Positions 33,124 to 42,977 of a stretch of 64,000 bases of DNA are shown here, piece after piece (the stretch's first letter is position 1; the number at the start of each line of letters is the position of its first letter). The notes below the pieces were generated by a model that was not told where the DNA came from, did not search any database, and saw only the letters and a program-made list of their open reading frames with translations. The stretch comes from Methanocaldococcus bathoardescens (lineage in GTDB: Archaea; AGJL01; Methanococci; Methanococcales; Methanocaldococcaceae), in assembly GCF_000739065.1 (NCBI RefSeq), contig NZ_CP009149.1, positions 186,001 through 250,000 on the forward strand. Reading direction: 5' to 3'. The translations under genes and the position numbers were made by a program.

Positions 33124-35547
33124 ATGCTTATCGTTAGGAAGCCAAAAAAGAAAAAGGAAGAAATTGAGATAGTTAAAGTTGATGGAAAAATAGAGGACGG
33201 GGTAGAAATTAAAAATAACCAAAAAATATTTGCAAATTACAAAAAAGTTGGGGATAAATACAAGTTATATAGATGTAGAGTAGGAGATAAGTTAATTCAG
33301 CCATCTAAGGTTTTGGAGTTGTTAAAATCTGACAAAATATACATATTGAAAGAAAATGAGGAAGTAGAGGAGATTTTAAAATCATACAATTTAAAGTCTG
33401 ATTACATAGAGCTTTGCCCATTTTGCTTATTAAAAAATATTTACAAAAGATTGACAAGAAATAATAGATGTAGGTATGGAAATTTAGAAATCTGTATAAG
33501 TTGTGGAGTTAATGAAATTAAAGAAGAGGTTAAAATTAATGAGGAATTTATAGAGAAATTTTTAAAGAGGTTTAAAGATGTTGATAAAGTTCTCTCTTTA
33601 TTAAGAATAAGAAATCCATTAGATAAGCCAGAATTAACAAGATATGATATTATAACAGGTAGTGAAGAAGACAAGATTGAAAATTATAAGATAGATGAAT
33701 TAGATATCCCTGAAGAACTTAAAGAGATAATAAAGAGTAGAGGCATTAATGAGCTTTTACCTGTTCAAACGCTATCAGTTAAAGCTGGTTTGTTAAAAGG
33801 GGAGGATTTATTGATTGTTTCAGCAACTTCTTCAGGGAAAACATTGATTGGAGAATTAGCTGGGATTAAAAATTTAATTAAAACTGGGAAAAAGTTTCTA
33901 TTTTTAGTTCCTTTGGTGGCTTTGGCAAATCAAAAATACTTAGAATTTAAAGAAAGATATGAAAAATTAGGTTTTAAAGTTAGTTTAAGAGTTGGATTAG
34001 GGAGGATTGGAAAAAAAGTTGATGTTGAAACATCGTTAGATGCTGATATTATAGTTGGGACTTATGAAGGGATTGATTATTTAATTAGGACTAAAAGATT
34101 AAAAGATATTGGAACAGTGGTTATTGATGAAATTCACTCTTTAAATTTAGAAGAAAGAGGGGCAAGATTGGATGGTTTAATTGGTAGGTTGAGATTTTTA
34201 TTTAAAGATGCTCAAAAAATATATTTATCAGCAACAATTGGAAATCCAAAGGGGTTGGCTAAACAATTGGGAGCTAAATTAGTTTTATACAATGGAAGAC
34301 CTGTCCCATTAGAAAGACATATAATTTTCTGCAAAAATGACTTTGCTAAATTAAATATTATTAAAGAAATTGCTAAAAGAGAATGGCAGAACATTTCAAA
34401 ATTTGGATATAGAGGGCAGTGCCTAATCTTTACATATTCAAGAAAGAGAGCTGAGTATTTAGCTAAAGCTTTAAGAGCTAAGGGGATTAAAGCAGAGTTT
34501 TACCATGGAGGAATGGAGTATATAAGAAGGAGGAAAGTTGAAGATGATTTTGCAAATCAAAAAATTCAGTGTGTTGTTACAACTGCAGCGTTATCTGCAG
34601 GGGTTGATTTTCCTGCTTCAACAGTTATCTTAGAGAGTTTAGCTATGGGCGGTGACTGGTTAAATCCAGCTGAATTCCAGCAAATGTGTGGGAGGGCTGG
34701 AAGAAAGGGAATGCATGAAATTGGAAAAGTTTATCTTTTGGTAGAGATTGGTAAGAAATATCACGCAAAGATGGAAAATACTGAAGATGAAGTAGCCTTT
34801 AAATTATTGAATGCAGTTCCTGAAGATGTTAAAGTTGAATATACTGAGGATGAAGAAGAAGAGCAAATATTGGCCACAATCTCAGCTGGAATAAATAAAA
34901 GGCAGGATATAGATAGAGTGCCATATATTGGAAGGGCATTTTCTTTAAACAAAATTTTAAGTAATTTAGAGAGTTATGGGATGGTAAAAGTCAATAATGA
35001 TGTGAAATTAACTAATTATGGAAATGCAGTAGCTATATCATTTTTATATCCAAAGATTGCTGAAAAAATTAGAGAAGGAATTGCTGAGAATAAACATCTT
35101 ATTAAATTAATTACAGAGATTATGCCATTTGAAAATGTTTATCTTTCAAACAGTTTAAAAATAAAGCTTTCAAAAATTTTGAATATAAATGTCCCTTCAA
35201 GGTTTTTTGATGCTTTAGAAGTTATTAGAGAAGGGATGGAAAAAATTAGGGATAAAAAATTAAAAGAAGAATTGACATTAATTATTATGGAATTTGAAGG
35301 AGTTGAAGTTGAGGAGAAAATTTTAGAGATGATTATTAATCTAAGGATTTCAGGAAAAACCCCTGGACAAATTTCAAAAACACTATATGAAGGGTTTAAA
35401 ATTCAAACATATTCTGGAGATATTTACTATTACTTAGAGCAATTATTAAATCTTTTAGATGCTATAGAAAGAATAGCAAGAATATTCAATAAGAAATATG
35501 CTGAAAAAGTTAATGAACTAAAAGAAAAAATAGAAAATCCAAAATAA
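33124..35547 (+). CDS. Superfamily 2 DNA/RNA helicase with N-terminal zinc finger
   Basis: An 807-residue protein. A four-Cys region (LCPFCLL at about residue 97, ICISCGV near 123) precedes the helicase core: motif I SATSSGKTL (about 237), DEIH box VVIDEIHSLN (about 337), motif III LSATIGNP, motif V/VI TTAALSAGVDFPAST and QMCGRAGRKG (about 520). The layout is that of Ski2-like helicases related to Hel308. I recall the homologue MJ1401. A repair, replication-fork or RNA role is possible. The ATG at 33124 follows GATGGTGG. Confidence 0.88.
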   Translation: MLIVRKPKKKKEEIEIVKVDGKIEDGVEIKNNQKIFANYKKVGDKYKLYRCRVGDKLIQPSKVLELLKSDKIYILKENEEVEEILKSYNLKSDYIELCPFCLLKNIYKRLTRNNRCRYGNLEICISCGVNEIKEEVKINEEFIEKFLKRFKDVDKVLSLLRIRNPLDKPELTRYDIITGSEEDKIENYKIDELDIPEELKEIIKSRGINELLPVQTLSVKAGLLKGEDLLIVSATSSGKTLIGELAGIKNLIKTGKKFLFLVPLVALANQKYLEFKERYEKLGFKVSLRVGLGRIGKKVDVETSLDADIIVGTYEGIDYLIRTKRLKDIGTVVIDEIHSLNLEERGARLDGLIGRLRFLFKDAQKIYLSATIGNPKGLAKQLGAKLVLYNGRPVPLERHIIFCKNDFAKLNIIKEIAKREWQNISKFGYRGQCLIFTYSRKRAEYLAKALRAKGIKAEFYHGGMEYIRRRKVEDDFANQKIQCVVTTAALSAGVDFPASTVILESLAMGGDWLNPAEFQQMCGRAGRKGMHEIGKVYLLVEIGKKYHAKMENTEDEVAFKLLNAVPEDVKVEYTEDEEEEQILATISAGINKRQDIDRVPYIGRAFSLNKILSNLESYGMVKVNNDVKLTNYGNAVAISFLYPKIAEKIREGIAENKHLIKLITEIMPFENVYLSNSLKIKLSKILNINVPSRFFDALEVIREGMEKIRDKKLKEELTLIIMEFEGVEVEEKILEMIINLRISGKTPGQISKTLYEGFKIQTYSGDIYYYLEQLLNLLDAIERIARIFNKKYAEKVNELKEKIENPK

Positions 35548-35613
35548 ATTATTATATATGTCATTATTAAGTAAATTTAAAATAAAAAATAAAAATAATG
35601 GTTATGTGAAACC

Positions 35614-36645
35614 ATGGAGACTTCGAAAAAGGTAGCAATTGTTGTTATTCTCTCTATTACATTAATTTTGACTTATGCCTACTTAATAAGTATAATTGAA
35701 GGAGTAGATTACTTTACTGCATTGTACTTTAGTGTTATTACAATAACTACAACGGGTTATGGAGATTTTACTCCAAAAACGTTTATAGGAAGGGCATTAA
35801 CTGTAATTTACTTATGTATTGGTGTCGGTATAGTAATGTATCTTTTTAGTTTAATAGCAGAGTTTATTGTTGAAGGTAAGTTTGAAGAGTTCATGAGGTT
35901 GAAAAAAATGAAAAACAAAATCAAAACTTTAAAAGACCATTATATTATTTGTGGATATGGAAGATTGGGGAGGGTTGTTGGGGAAAAATTTATTCAAGAA
36001 GGAGTTCCGTTTATAGCTATAGATATTAATGAAGATGTCCTAAAAGAAGAGTATGAAAGATATCCTGATAAGTTTTTATACATAGTGGGGGATGCTAAAA
36101 AGGATGAGGTGTTAAAGAAAGCAAAAATTGATAAGGCAAAGGGGTTAATTGCCACTCTACCAACTGATGCAGATAATGTGTTTGTTACATTAACAGCAAG
36201 AGAGCTAAATCCAAATATTCTAATTACTGCTAAAGCAGATGAGAAAGAAGCTATAAGAAAATTAAAAATAGCTGGGGCTAATAGAGTAGTGTCTCCATAT
36301 TTAATTGGTGGATTAAGAATGGCTGAAGTTTCTGTCAGACCAGGAGTTTTAGATTTCCTAAGTACATTTATTAAAATAGCTAAAGATGAATATGAGGAAG
36401 ATATTGAATTAAGAAAATTTGTTATTGAAAAAGATTCAGAATTGGCATACAAAAACTTAAAACAGGCAAATATCAGGGGTAAAACAGGAGCTACTATTTT
36501 GGGAATAAGGAGAGGAAATGAGTTTTATATAAACCCTTATCCAGAATTTGTTATAAAACCTGGCGATATAATATATGCGTTTGGAACTGAAGAGAATTTA
36601 GAGTATTTAGAGAACCTTGTTAAAAGGAAGAGAAATAAATTATAA
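35614..36645 (+). CDS. Calcium/ligand-gated-type K+ channel with RCK (TrkA) domains
   Basis: A 343-residue protein. Two membrane helices (residues 7-28 and 67-90) flank a pore loop with selectivity filter TTTGYGDF. An RCK_N Rossmann domain (YIICGYGRLGRVVGEKF, about residue 110) and an RCK_C domain (residues 255-340) follow. The build is that of MthK. An internal ATG after the pore may give a soluble RCK form, as in MthK (Met at about residue 99-107 region). Its role is K+ homeostasis in a salt-accumulating hyperthermophile. Confidence 0.9.
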   Translation: METSKKVAIVVILSITLILTYAYLISIIEGVDYFTALYFSVITITTTGYGDFTPKTFIGRALTVIYLCIGVGIVMYLFSLIAEFIVEGKFEEFMRLKKMKNKIKTLKDHYIICGYGRLGRVVGEKFIQEGVPFIAIDINEDVLKEEYERYPDKFLYIVGDAKKDEVLKKAKIDKAKGLIATLPTDADNVFVTLTARELNPNILITAKADEKEAIRKLKIAGANRVVSPYLIGGLRMAEVSVRPGVLDFLSTFIKIAKDEYEEDIELRKFVIEKDSELAYKNLKQANIRGKTGATILGIRRGNEFYINPYPEFVIKPGDIIYAFGTEENLEYLENLVKRKRNKL

Positions 36646-37209
36646 CCCCATCTTTTTTATTCCTAATTTAATTGCATTCCTCTTAAGATTTTGATTTATT
36701 CCAATATAATCTAAAACCTTACTTTCAAAGTTCATATATGCAGCAACATTTAATAATATAACTCTTTTTAACAAATCATCTAATATATTAATAATTTCTT
36801 GAGCGTTATTTCCTAACTCGTTTTCTAATTTATTTTTTAACCTATCTCCAATTTTAATAAGTATTGCTGTTAAATATTCAGGTAGAAAATCTTTTTCAAC
36901 ATATTTAATTCCTCTTCTTACAACTTCTTTATAAAACTCGTTTAAATCATTACTGTTGGATATTTCAAAGAAACTTTTTATCCACGCTTTAAAATCATTC
37001 TCAATTTCTTTTCTTTTATTCTCATCAAATAACGTCTTAGTTCTTTCGTATGAGAAGATATCATCAAACACTTCCTTAACAACATCATCAATAGTTTTGC
37101 TTAATATATCTTTATACTCTGTTAATTTAGAAAAATCCTTTTCCTCAGAAGCAAAGTGGTGCATATTCTCAATAATTTCATTAAATATTTCATCAAAATT
37201 TGCATTCAT
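36640..37209 (-). CDS. Conserved helical protein of unknown function
   Basis: An 189-residue, almost entirely helical and acidic protein without recognisable motifs. It overlaps the convergent K+ channel gene by six bases. ATG 37209 follows GAGGTGA; an in-frame start three codons earlier is less well spaced. It resembles MJ1356, next to the same channel gene in M. jannaschii (from memory). Confidence 0.65.
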   Translation of the reverse strand: MNANFDEIFNEIIENMHHFASEEKDFSKLTEYKDILSKTIDDVVKEVFDDIFSYERTKTLFDENKRKEIENDFKAWIKSFFEISNSNDLNEFYKEVVRRGIKYVEKDFLPEYLTAILIKIGDRLKNKLENELGNNAQEIINILDDLLKRVILLNVAAYMNFESKVLDYIGINQNLKRNAIKLGIKKMGL

Positions 37210-37274
37210 CAATCTCACCTCGTAAAATGCTATTATAACTTATAAAAAAATAAATTTAAAAAATTTTAAATAAT

Positions 37275-38987
37275 TTACCAAAGGTTAATATATGCCTCCA
37301 CTAATTTAATTCCTGCATCAGTTAATCCTTTTTTACCAATTAAACCAACATTCTTCAATATAACTAAATTCTTTTTAATTTCTTCTGGTGTTAAGGATAA
37401 GTATTTAGCTAATAATACAATTTCATTTTCTTTGTGCTCTTTACCTTCACTTTTCTCTTTCCATACTTTATCAAACTCTTCTTTGTGCTCATAGATGGTT
37501 TTTAATATGTTGAATGTTGTTGGAGTTACCGCAAACTTTGTAGCTAATAGCTCTTGAATCTTTGCCATCTCTATGGCTGTTTTAACCTCTTCCCCTAATT
37601 CTGTTAATTTAATCATCTTGTTTTGCAATTCTTTAATAAATCCTTTTGATTCACACTCTCCTAATGCTTTAATAATCTCTTTCTCATCCCCACCAACGTG
37701 GTCTTGGATTAATTTAACTAACTCATCTCTGTGGATGTATTTCTTTCTTGGAATCTTAATGAGAGTTGAAATGTCATATTTTGTTAAGTATGGCTTTCTT
37801 TTAATTGTCTTTGATAATTTTATTAAATATTTTCCTTTTTCTGTTATTCCTCTATTTACAGTTCCCTCTTCTTTACCTTTAACTACCCATTCAGCAATTG
37901 GGACATCACCACTTTCTGGGTAGGTTATAGCTTTCATTCCATCTGTTGATACTACACCTAAATCTTTAACCTTTTCCCCGAACTCTGTCATCCAGTATGT
38001 ATCTTTATTTTTAACAACTTCTCTCTTTATCAATTCTTTTGATTCTAAAGTGTGTAATATAGCCCCTAAATCATCAATATTTGTTCTCTTTTTAATTTCA
38101 TCATAAGTTGGCAGAATCTCTGGGTTTGTTTCATACTTTTCTTTTATTTCCTCAATTGCCTTTAAAACCTTAATTTCATCATCTAATATGTAGATAGGGA
38201 GAGTTTTCTCTTCAACTTTACCCATCTCTTTATATGTATCCATCATTGCCTGTCCTAATTCAGTAACTTCCCCATCTTCATAGAAACCGCTTTCTGTCAG
38301 CTCTTCAGTAGTTTCCCCTTTCTCTAATACCTCAAAGTCTTCTTTTCGTAATATCAATGCTCTATTTAAGTTTGGAACTAACGAAGCTACTTTTAAAGCA
38401 TAGTTCAATGCTTTTGTTGTGGCAAAAGCTTTTCCACTTTCTGTTTTTGGTGAGATTAAGAGCAATCTCATAGCTTGAAGTGCATTAATTATGTTGTCCC
38501 CATATTCCTTAGTATTTTTGTAAGTTATTAGCTCATCATAAACCCCAATCTTTGGCATATCTTTTATAAATGCTAATATCTCAGGAGTTAGGTAAACAAC
38601 TGGATGAGTTTCTTTATATATCTTTAAAATCTCTTTTCCAATCTCACTCAATCCATTCTCATCTGCTAAGAATCTCTCTTTTAACATTGTCATCCATTCT
38701 TCTGGTATATTACCAGTTTCTTCTAACAATTCCATAATTTTTATAATCTCAGAATCAACAAACACATCTGGAAGCTTTTCTATATCAATTTTATCAACAA
38801 TTTCCATCAATCTTTTTCCTGCTTCAGTAAAAGTTATCTTATTTTCTTTTAATTCAGCAAATCCTAATATAAACAACTCTAAAGCTCTTGTTTTAAACTC
38901 TTCTGGCAGGGCTTTTTCTATTTCATTCTGCATTTCTGTCTCTTTCATCTTTTTCAATATTTCTAAATGTCTCTTTTTTAAGAACAA
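37275..38987 (-). CDS. DUF505-type protein with repeated winged-helix-like segments
   Basis: A 570-residue soluble protein. Segments such as LTEAGKRLME, LSEIGKEILK, VTELGQAMMD, LTELGEEVKTAI and LTDAGIKLVEAY recur every 80-110 residues, each ending a small helical unit like a winged helix. The start is TTG 38987 with GGTGG five bases ahead. Similar methanogen proteins are annotated DUF505. The function is unknown; multiple degenerate HTH units suggest nucleic-acid or protein binding. Confidence 0.7.
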   Translation of the reverse strand: MFLKKRHLEILKKMKETEMQNEIEKALPEEFKTRALELFILGFAELKENKITFTEAGKRLMEIVDKIDIEKLPDVFVDSEIIKIMELLEETGNIPEEWMTMLKERFLADENGLSEIGKEILKIYKETHPVVYLTPEILAFIKDMPKIGVYDELITYKNTKEYGDNIINALQAMRLLLISPKTESGKAFATTKALNYALKVASLVPNLNRALILRKEDFEVLEKGETTEELTESGFYEDGEVTELGQAMMDTYKEMGKVEEKTLPIYILDDEIKVLKAIEEIKEKYETNPEILPTYDEIKKRTNIDDLGAILHTLESKELIKREVVKNKDTYWMTEFGEKVKDLGVVSTDGMKAITYPESGDVPIAEWVVKGKEEGTVNRGITEKGKYLIKLSKTIKRKPYLTKYDISTLIKIPRKKYIHRDELVKLIQDHVGGDEKEIIKALGECESKGFIKELQNKMIKLTELGEEVKTAIEMAKIQELLATKFAVTPTTFNILKTIYEHKEEFDKVWKEKSEGKEHKENEIVLLAKYLSLTPEEIKKNLVILKNVGLIGKKGLTDAGIKLVEAYINLW

Positions 38988-39382
38988 TATTCCACCCCCA
39001 CAGTTCTAATACCTTTAAATTATATTCATTTTTTATTACTTAAAGTTCCTAATTTTTTATGTTTATGAAGTTCTATAAAAACTTTTCTATAATTAATCAA
39101 TTTAAATATATATAAAATTTATAAAAATAAAAATAGAACATTAAAAAATAAAATAGTGATAATAAAGCAATATATGAAAATTTACAGTTTTTACTAAATT
39201 TTAACTATTTCAAATAAAATAACATAAATTAATCCTTTTATCTAAACCATCAAACCTTAAGATATTTATAGAAATATTAAGTATATCATCAAACTAACAG
39301 CTTTTAACGATTTTTTTAAACTTATATATTCCTATTTTCAATTTTAACGTTAAATATCTACTTTTAATAATTGAGGGATAAG
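38988..39382. other. 395-bp intergenic region before carbonic anhydrase
   Basis: Very AT-rich, with no supported coding region on either strand and no C/D boxes. AAACTTATATATT at about 39317-39331 is a good TATA element for the carbonic anhydrase gene. Confidence 0.6.
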
Positions 39383-39832
39383 ATGGGGAATGCAAAACCG
39401 AAGAAAAAACTTGCAGTTGTTACATGCATGGATGCACGTCTTGTGAATTTTTTATCAGAAAAATTGGGAATAAAGAGAGGAGACGCTAAAGTTATCAAAA
39501 ATGCTGGAAATATTGTAACTGATGATGTGATAAGGTCTCTTGTTGTTGCAATCTACTGTTTAGGGATAGAGAAAATTTTGGTTGTTGGACATACTGACTG
39601 TGGAATGAAATACATTGATGTTGAAGATATTAAGAAGAAGATGATAGAAAGAGGAGCTAACCCCTATTTTGTCACAAACCTTAAATGTTGGTTGGGTAAG
39701 ATTGATGATGAAGAAAAGAATGTAATTGAAGGAGTAAATATAATAAAGAACCATCCTGCAATTCCAAAAGATGTAAGTGTTGAAGGGTATATAATAGATG
39801 TTGAAACTGGAGAGCTCAAAAAACTCTGTTAA
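39383..39832 (+). CDS. Beta-class carbonic anhydrase, Cab type
   Basis: A 149-residue enzyme interconverting CO2 and bicarbonate. Zn ligands are in CMDARL (Cys and Asp-Arg dyad, about residue 15) and HTDCGM (about residue 70). GDAKVIKNAGNIV is shared with the short M. thermautotrophicus enzyme Cab (plant-type beta class, about 170 residues). The ATG at 39383 follows GAGGG. It lies directly upstream of formate dehydrogenase, consistent with supplying CO2 or bicarbonate for C1 metabolism. Confidence 0.9.
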   Translation: MGNAKPKKKLAVVTCMDARLVNFLSEKLGIKRGDAKVIKNAGNIVTDDVIRSLVVAIYCLGIEKILVVGHTDCGMKYIDVEDIKKKMIERGANPYFVTNLKCWLGKIDDEEKNVIEGVNIIKNHPAIPKDVSVEGYIIDVETGELKKLC

Positions 39833-39920
39833 AAATCAAAAAATCAATTTTTGATAATTAGGTTTAAAATTTAAATAAAAATAACCACTATTTTAATTGA
39901 ATTATATACGTCATAGCACC

Positions 39921-39955
39921 CGCCACTCTGCGAACCTTTTTAGGAGCAGGTGGCG
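39921..39955 (+). promoter_or_regulatory. Archaeal SECIS element in the 5' leader of fdhA
   Basis: The fold is CGCCAC (39921-39926), one unpaired T, CTGC, the invariant GAA (39932-39934), CCT, a TTTT loop, AGG, the single opposing A (39945), GCAG, GTGGCG (39950-39955). The GAA/A internal loop and 3-bp GC-rich apical stem are the archaeal SECIS hallmarks. A leader position, rather than the usual 3' position, is known for M. jannaschii fdhA. It ends 57 bases before the ATG and would direct Sec insertion at the TGA at 40402. Confidence 0.93.
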
Positions 39956-40011
39956 AAAAAAGACCCGAAGCATGCACATAAAATTAAAAATTTAAAAAAT
40001 TAGGTGAAATC

Positions 40012-42042
40012 ATGGAATTTAAAATTGTGAATACAATCTGCCCTTATTGTGGAGTAGGTTGTGGTGTAGGATTGGTAGTTAAAAATAATAAGGTTGTTGG
40101 AGTTCATCCCAACAAAAGACATCCAATAAATGAAGGAAAGTTGTGTGCTAAAGGAAATTATTGCTATCAATTTATACATAGCAAGGATAGATTAACAAAG
40201 CCATTAATAAAAAAAGAAAGTGGTTTTGTTGAAACTACTTGGAATAAGGCGTTAGAATTAATTGCAGAAAATATGAAAGAATATAAAGAAGAGATTGGCT
40301 TTTTCTCATCTGCAAGATGCACTAATGAAGACAACTACATTTTACAAAAATTTGCAAGAGTTGTTTTAAAAACAAATAACATTGACCATTGTGCAAGGTT
40401 GTGACACTCAGCAACTGTTACTGGAATGAGTGCATGCTTCGGGTCTGGTGCTATGACAAACACCATAGAGGATATTGAATTGGCTGATTGCATACTTATT
40501 ATTGGCTCAAACACCTTTGAACAACATCCATTAATTGCAAGAAGAATAATGAAGGCTAAAGATAAAGGGGCAAAAATTATTGTCATAGACCCAAGAAAAA
40601 CAATAACTGCAAAAAACTCTGACATATATCTTCAAATAACACCTGGAACTAATGTAGCTCTAATAAATGCAATGATTCATGTTATTATAAAAGAAGGGCT
40701 GATGGATGAAGAATTTATAAAAAATAGGACAGAAGGCTTTGAAAAATTAAAAGAAATCATAGAGAAATACACACCAGAATATGTATCAAAGATTTGCGGA
40801 GTTGATAAAGAACTTATAATTGAGAGTGCCAAAATTTACGGTAGTGCTGAGAGGGCATCTATAATATACTGTATGGGAATTACTCAATTTACACACGGCG
40901 TTGATGCTGTTAAGGCATTATGTAATTTAGCTATGATAACTGGAAATATTGGTAAAGAGGGGGGTGGAGTTAATCCACTAAGAGGGCAGAATAATGTCCA
41001 AGGAGCTTGTGATATGGGAGCTTTGCCAAATGTGTTCCCTGGCTATCAGAAGGTTGAAAACAGCTATAGATTATTTGAAGAGTATTGGGGGACTGATTTA
41101 AATTCAAATCCTGGTTTAACAATACCAGAGATGATAGACGAATCTGGAAAAAATATCAAATTCCTATACATAATGGGAGAGAATCCAATGGTCTCAGACC
41201 CAGATGTTAAGCATGTTGAAAAGGCATTAAAAAGCTTAGATTTTTTAGTAGTTCAGGATATATTTTTAACTGAAACTGCAGAACTTGCTGATATTGTTCT
41301 TCCAGCTGCATGTTGGGCAGAGAAAGATGGGACATTTACAAATACTGAAAGGAGAGTTCAATTAATAAGAAAAGCTGTAAATCCACCTGGAGAAGCTTTA
41401 GAAGATTGGATAATAATCAAAAAATTAGCTGAAAAACTTGGTTATAAAGATAAATTTAGCTATAATAGAGCAGATGATATATTCAATGAGATTAGAAAGA
41501 TTGTTCCACAGTATAGGGGAATAACTTATAAGAGATTAAAAACTGGAGGAATTCACTGGCCTTGTTTGAATGAAAATGATGTAGGAACAAAAATTTTGCA
41601 TAGAGAGAGGTTTTCAACTGACAATGGCAAAGGAAAGATATTCCCAGTTGAATATAGAGAAGCAGCAGAACTGCCAGATAAAGATTATCCATTCATCTTA
41701 ACCACTGGAAGAATAATATTCCACTACCACACTGGAACCATGACAAGAAGATGCAAAAATTTAGTGGATGAGATTAATGAGCCGTTTATTGAAATAAATC
41801 CTGATGATGCCAAATCATTAAAAATTAGAGATGGAGATATAGTTAAAGTGATTTCAAGAAGAGGAGAGATAATTGCTAAAGCAAAAATAACTGAAGATAT
41901 CAAAAGAGGAGTTATATTTATGCCGTTCCACTTTGTTGAAGCAAATCCTAATGTATTAACTAATACTGCATTAGATGAGATGTGTAAAATACCCGAACTT
42001 AAGGTGTGTGCTGTAAAGATTGAACGAATTAATAGATTTTAA
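40012..42042 (+). CDS. fdhA: Formate dehydrogenase alpha subunit, selenocysteine-containing
   Basis: One 676-residue protein read through an in-frame TGA at 40402-40404 as selenocysteine (residue 131): [19 protein letters not shown] is the classic Sec context of FdhA. The N-terminal [4Fe-4S] motif is [11 protein letters not shown] with a later LCAKGNYC. The molybdopterin-binding domains include [13 protein letters not shown] and the C-terminal barrel [17 protein letters not shown]. It oxidises formate with a W or Mo bis-pterin cofactor. ATG 40012 follows TTAGGTGAAA. The partner fdhB is not adjacent. Translation depends on the leader SECIS. Confidence 0.96.
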
Positions 42043-42097
42043 TGTTTATTTAATGGAAGTTTTAAAGTTTCATTGAAAAACTCTAAATTGAACAAAA

Positions 42098-42130
42098 TTT
42101 ATATACTACAATAGGAAATATATTTCCTAT
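42098..42130 (+). promoter_or_regulatory. nadE promoter with NrpR-type operator
   Basis: TTTATATAC (42098-42106) is followed by the 20-bp perfect palindrome ATAGGAAATATATTTCCTAT (42111-42130), containing GGAA-N6-TTCC. This is the operator known for the nitrogen repressor NrpR of methanococci. Placement between TATA and the start codon (42147) would block transcription. Binding here is inferred. Confidence 0.85.
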
Positions 42131-42146
42131 TAGTATAGGTGATAAT

Positions 42147-42908
42147 ATGGAAGAGATTGTTGAAAAAATAACAAATTTTATCAAAGAGAAGGTTGAGGAA
42201 GCAAAAGCTAATGGAGTTGTTATTGGATTGAGTGGAGGTATTGATTCTTCAGTTACTGCTTATTTATGCGTTAAAGCCCTTGGAAAAGATAAGGTTCTTG
42301 GTATAATAATGCCAGAGAAAAACACAAACCCTAAAGATGTTGAGCATGCAAAGATGGTTGCTGAGAATTTGGGAATAAAATATATTATTTCAGATATAAC
42401 CGATATTTTAAAAGCATTTGGAGCTGGAGGATATGTTCCAACAAAAGAATTTGATAAAATAGCTGATGGAAATCTAAAGGCAAGAATTAGAATGTGTATT
42501 CTCTATTATTTTGCAAATAAATACAATTTATTAGTTGTAGGAACTTCCAATAAAACAGAAATTTATGTTGGATATGGAACAAAACATGGAGATATTGCTT
42601 GTGATATTAGACCAATAGGTAATTTGTTTAAAACAGAGGTTAGAGAGCTTGCTAAATATCTTGGTGTCCCAAAAGAGATTATTGAAAAACCACCATCAGC
42701 TGGACTCTGGGAGGGGCAGACAGATGAAGAAGAGCTAGGCATTAAATATGAAACTTTAGATAAAATATTGAAATTGTATGAAAAAGGCAAATCAGCAGAA
42801 GAAATTTCTAAAGAGCTAAATATTCCATTAGAGGATGTTGAGCATGTATTTGATTTAATTAAAAAGAATGAGCATAAAAGAACCCTTCCACCAACACCAG
42901 AGATTTAA
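42147..42908 (+). CDS. nadE: NH3-dependent NAD+ synthetase
   Basis: A 253-residue enzyme that amidates nicotinic acid adenine dinucleotide with ammonia and ATP. The PP-loop is GLSGGIDSSV (about residues 27-36), then VGTSNKTE and HGDIACDIRPIGNLFKTEVR. It has no glutaminase domain, so it uses free ammonia, which fits control by a nitrogen-status repressor. ATG 42147 follows ATAGGTGAT. It resembles MJ1352 (from memory), also next to fdhA. Confidence 0.94.
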   Translation: MEEIVEKITNFIKEKVEEAKANGVVIGLSGGIDSSVTAYLCVKALGKDKVLGIIMPEKNTNPKDVEHAKMVAENLGIKYIISDITDILKAFGAGGYVPTKEFDKIADGNLKARIRMCILYYFANKYNLLVVGTSNKTEIYVGYGTKHGDIACDIRPIGNLFKTEVRELAKYLGVPKEIIEKPPSAGLWEGQTDEEELGIKYETLDKILKLYEKGKSAEEISKELNIPLEDVEHVFDLIKKNEHKRTLPPTPEI

Positions 42909-42977
42909 AAAATTAAAAATTAATTTATAAAATTTTTGATTGTTATTTTTCAAATTTATCTAAGTTTGGTGATAAAC

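Noticed and set aside
39900-39910. TTATATACG as the fdhA TATA box
   Set aside because: A transcript starting about 25 bases later would begin inside the SECIS; a promoter further upstream is needed.
40012-40404. Formate dehydrogenase gene appearing truncated by a TGA stop
   Set aside because: The TGA has the conserved Sec context (CARL-U-HSA) and a SECIS lies upstream, so it is a selenocysteine codon, not a nonsense mutation.
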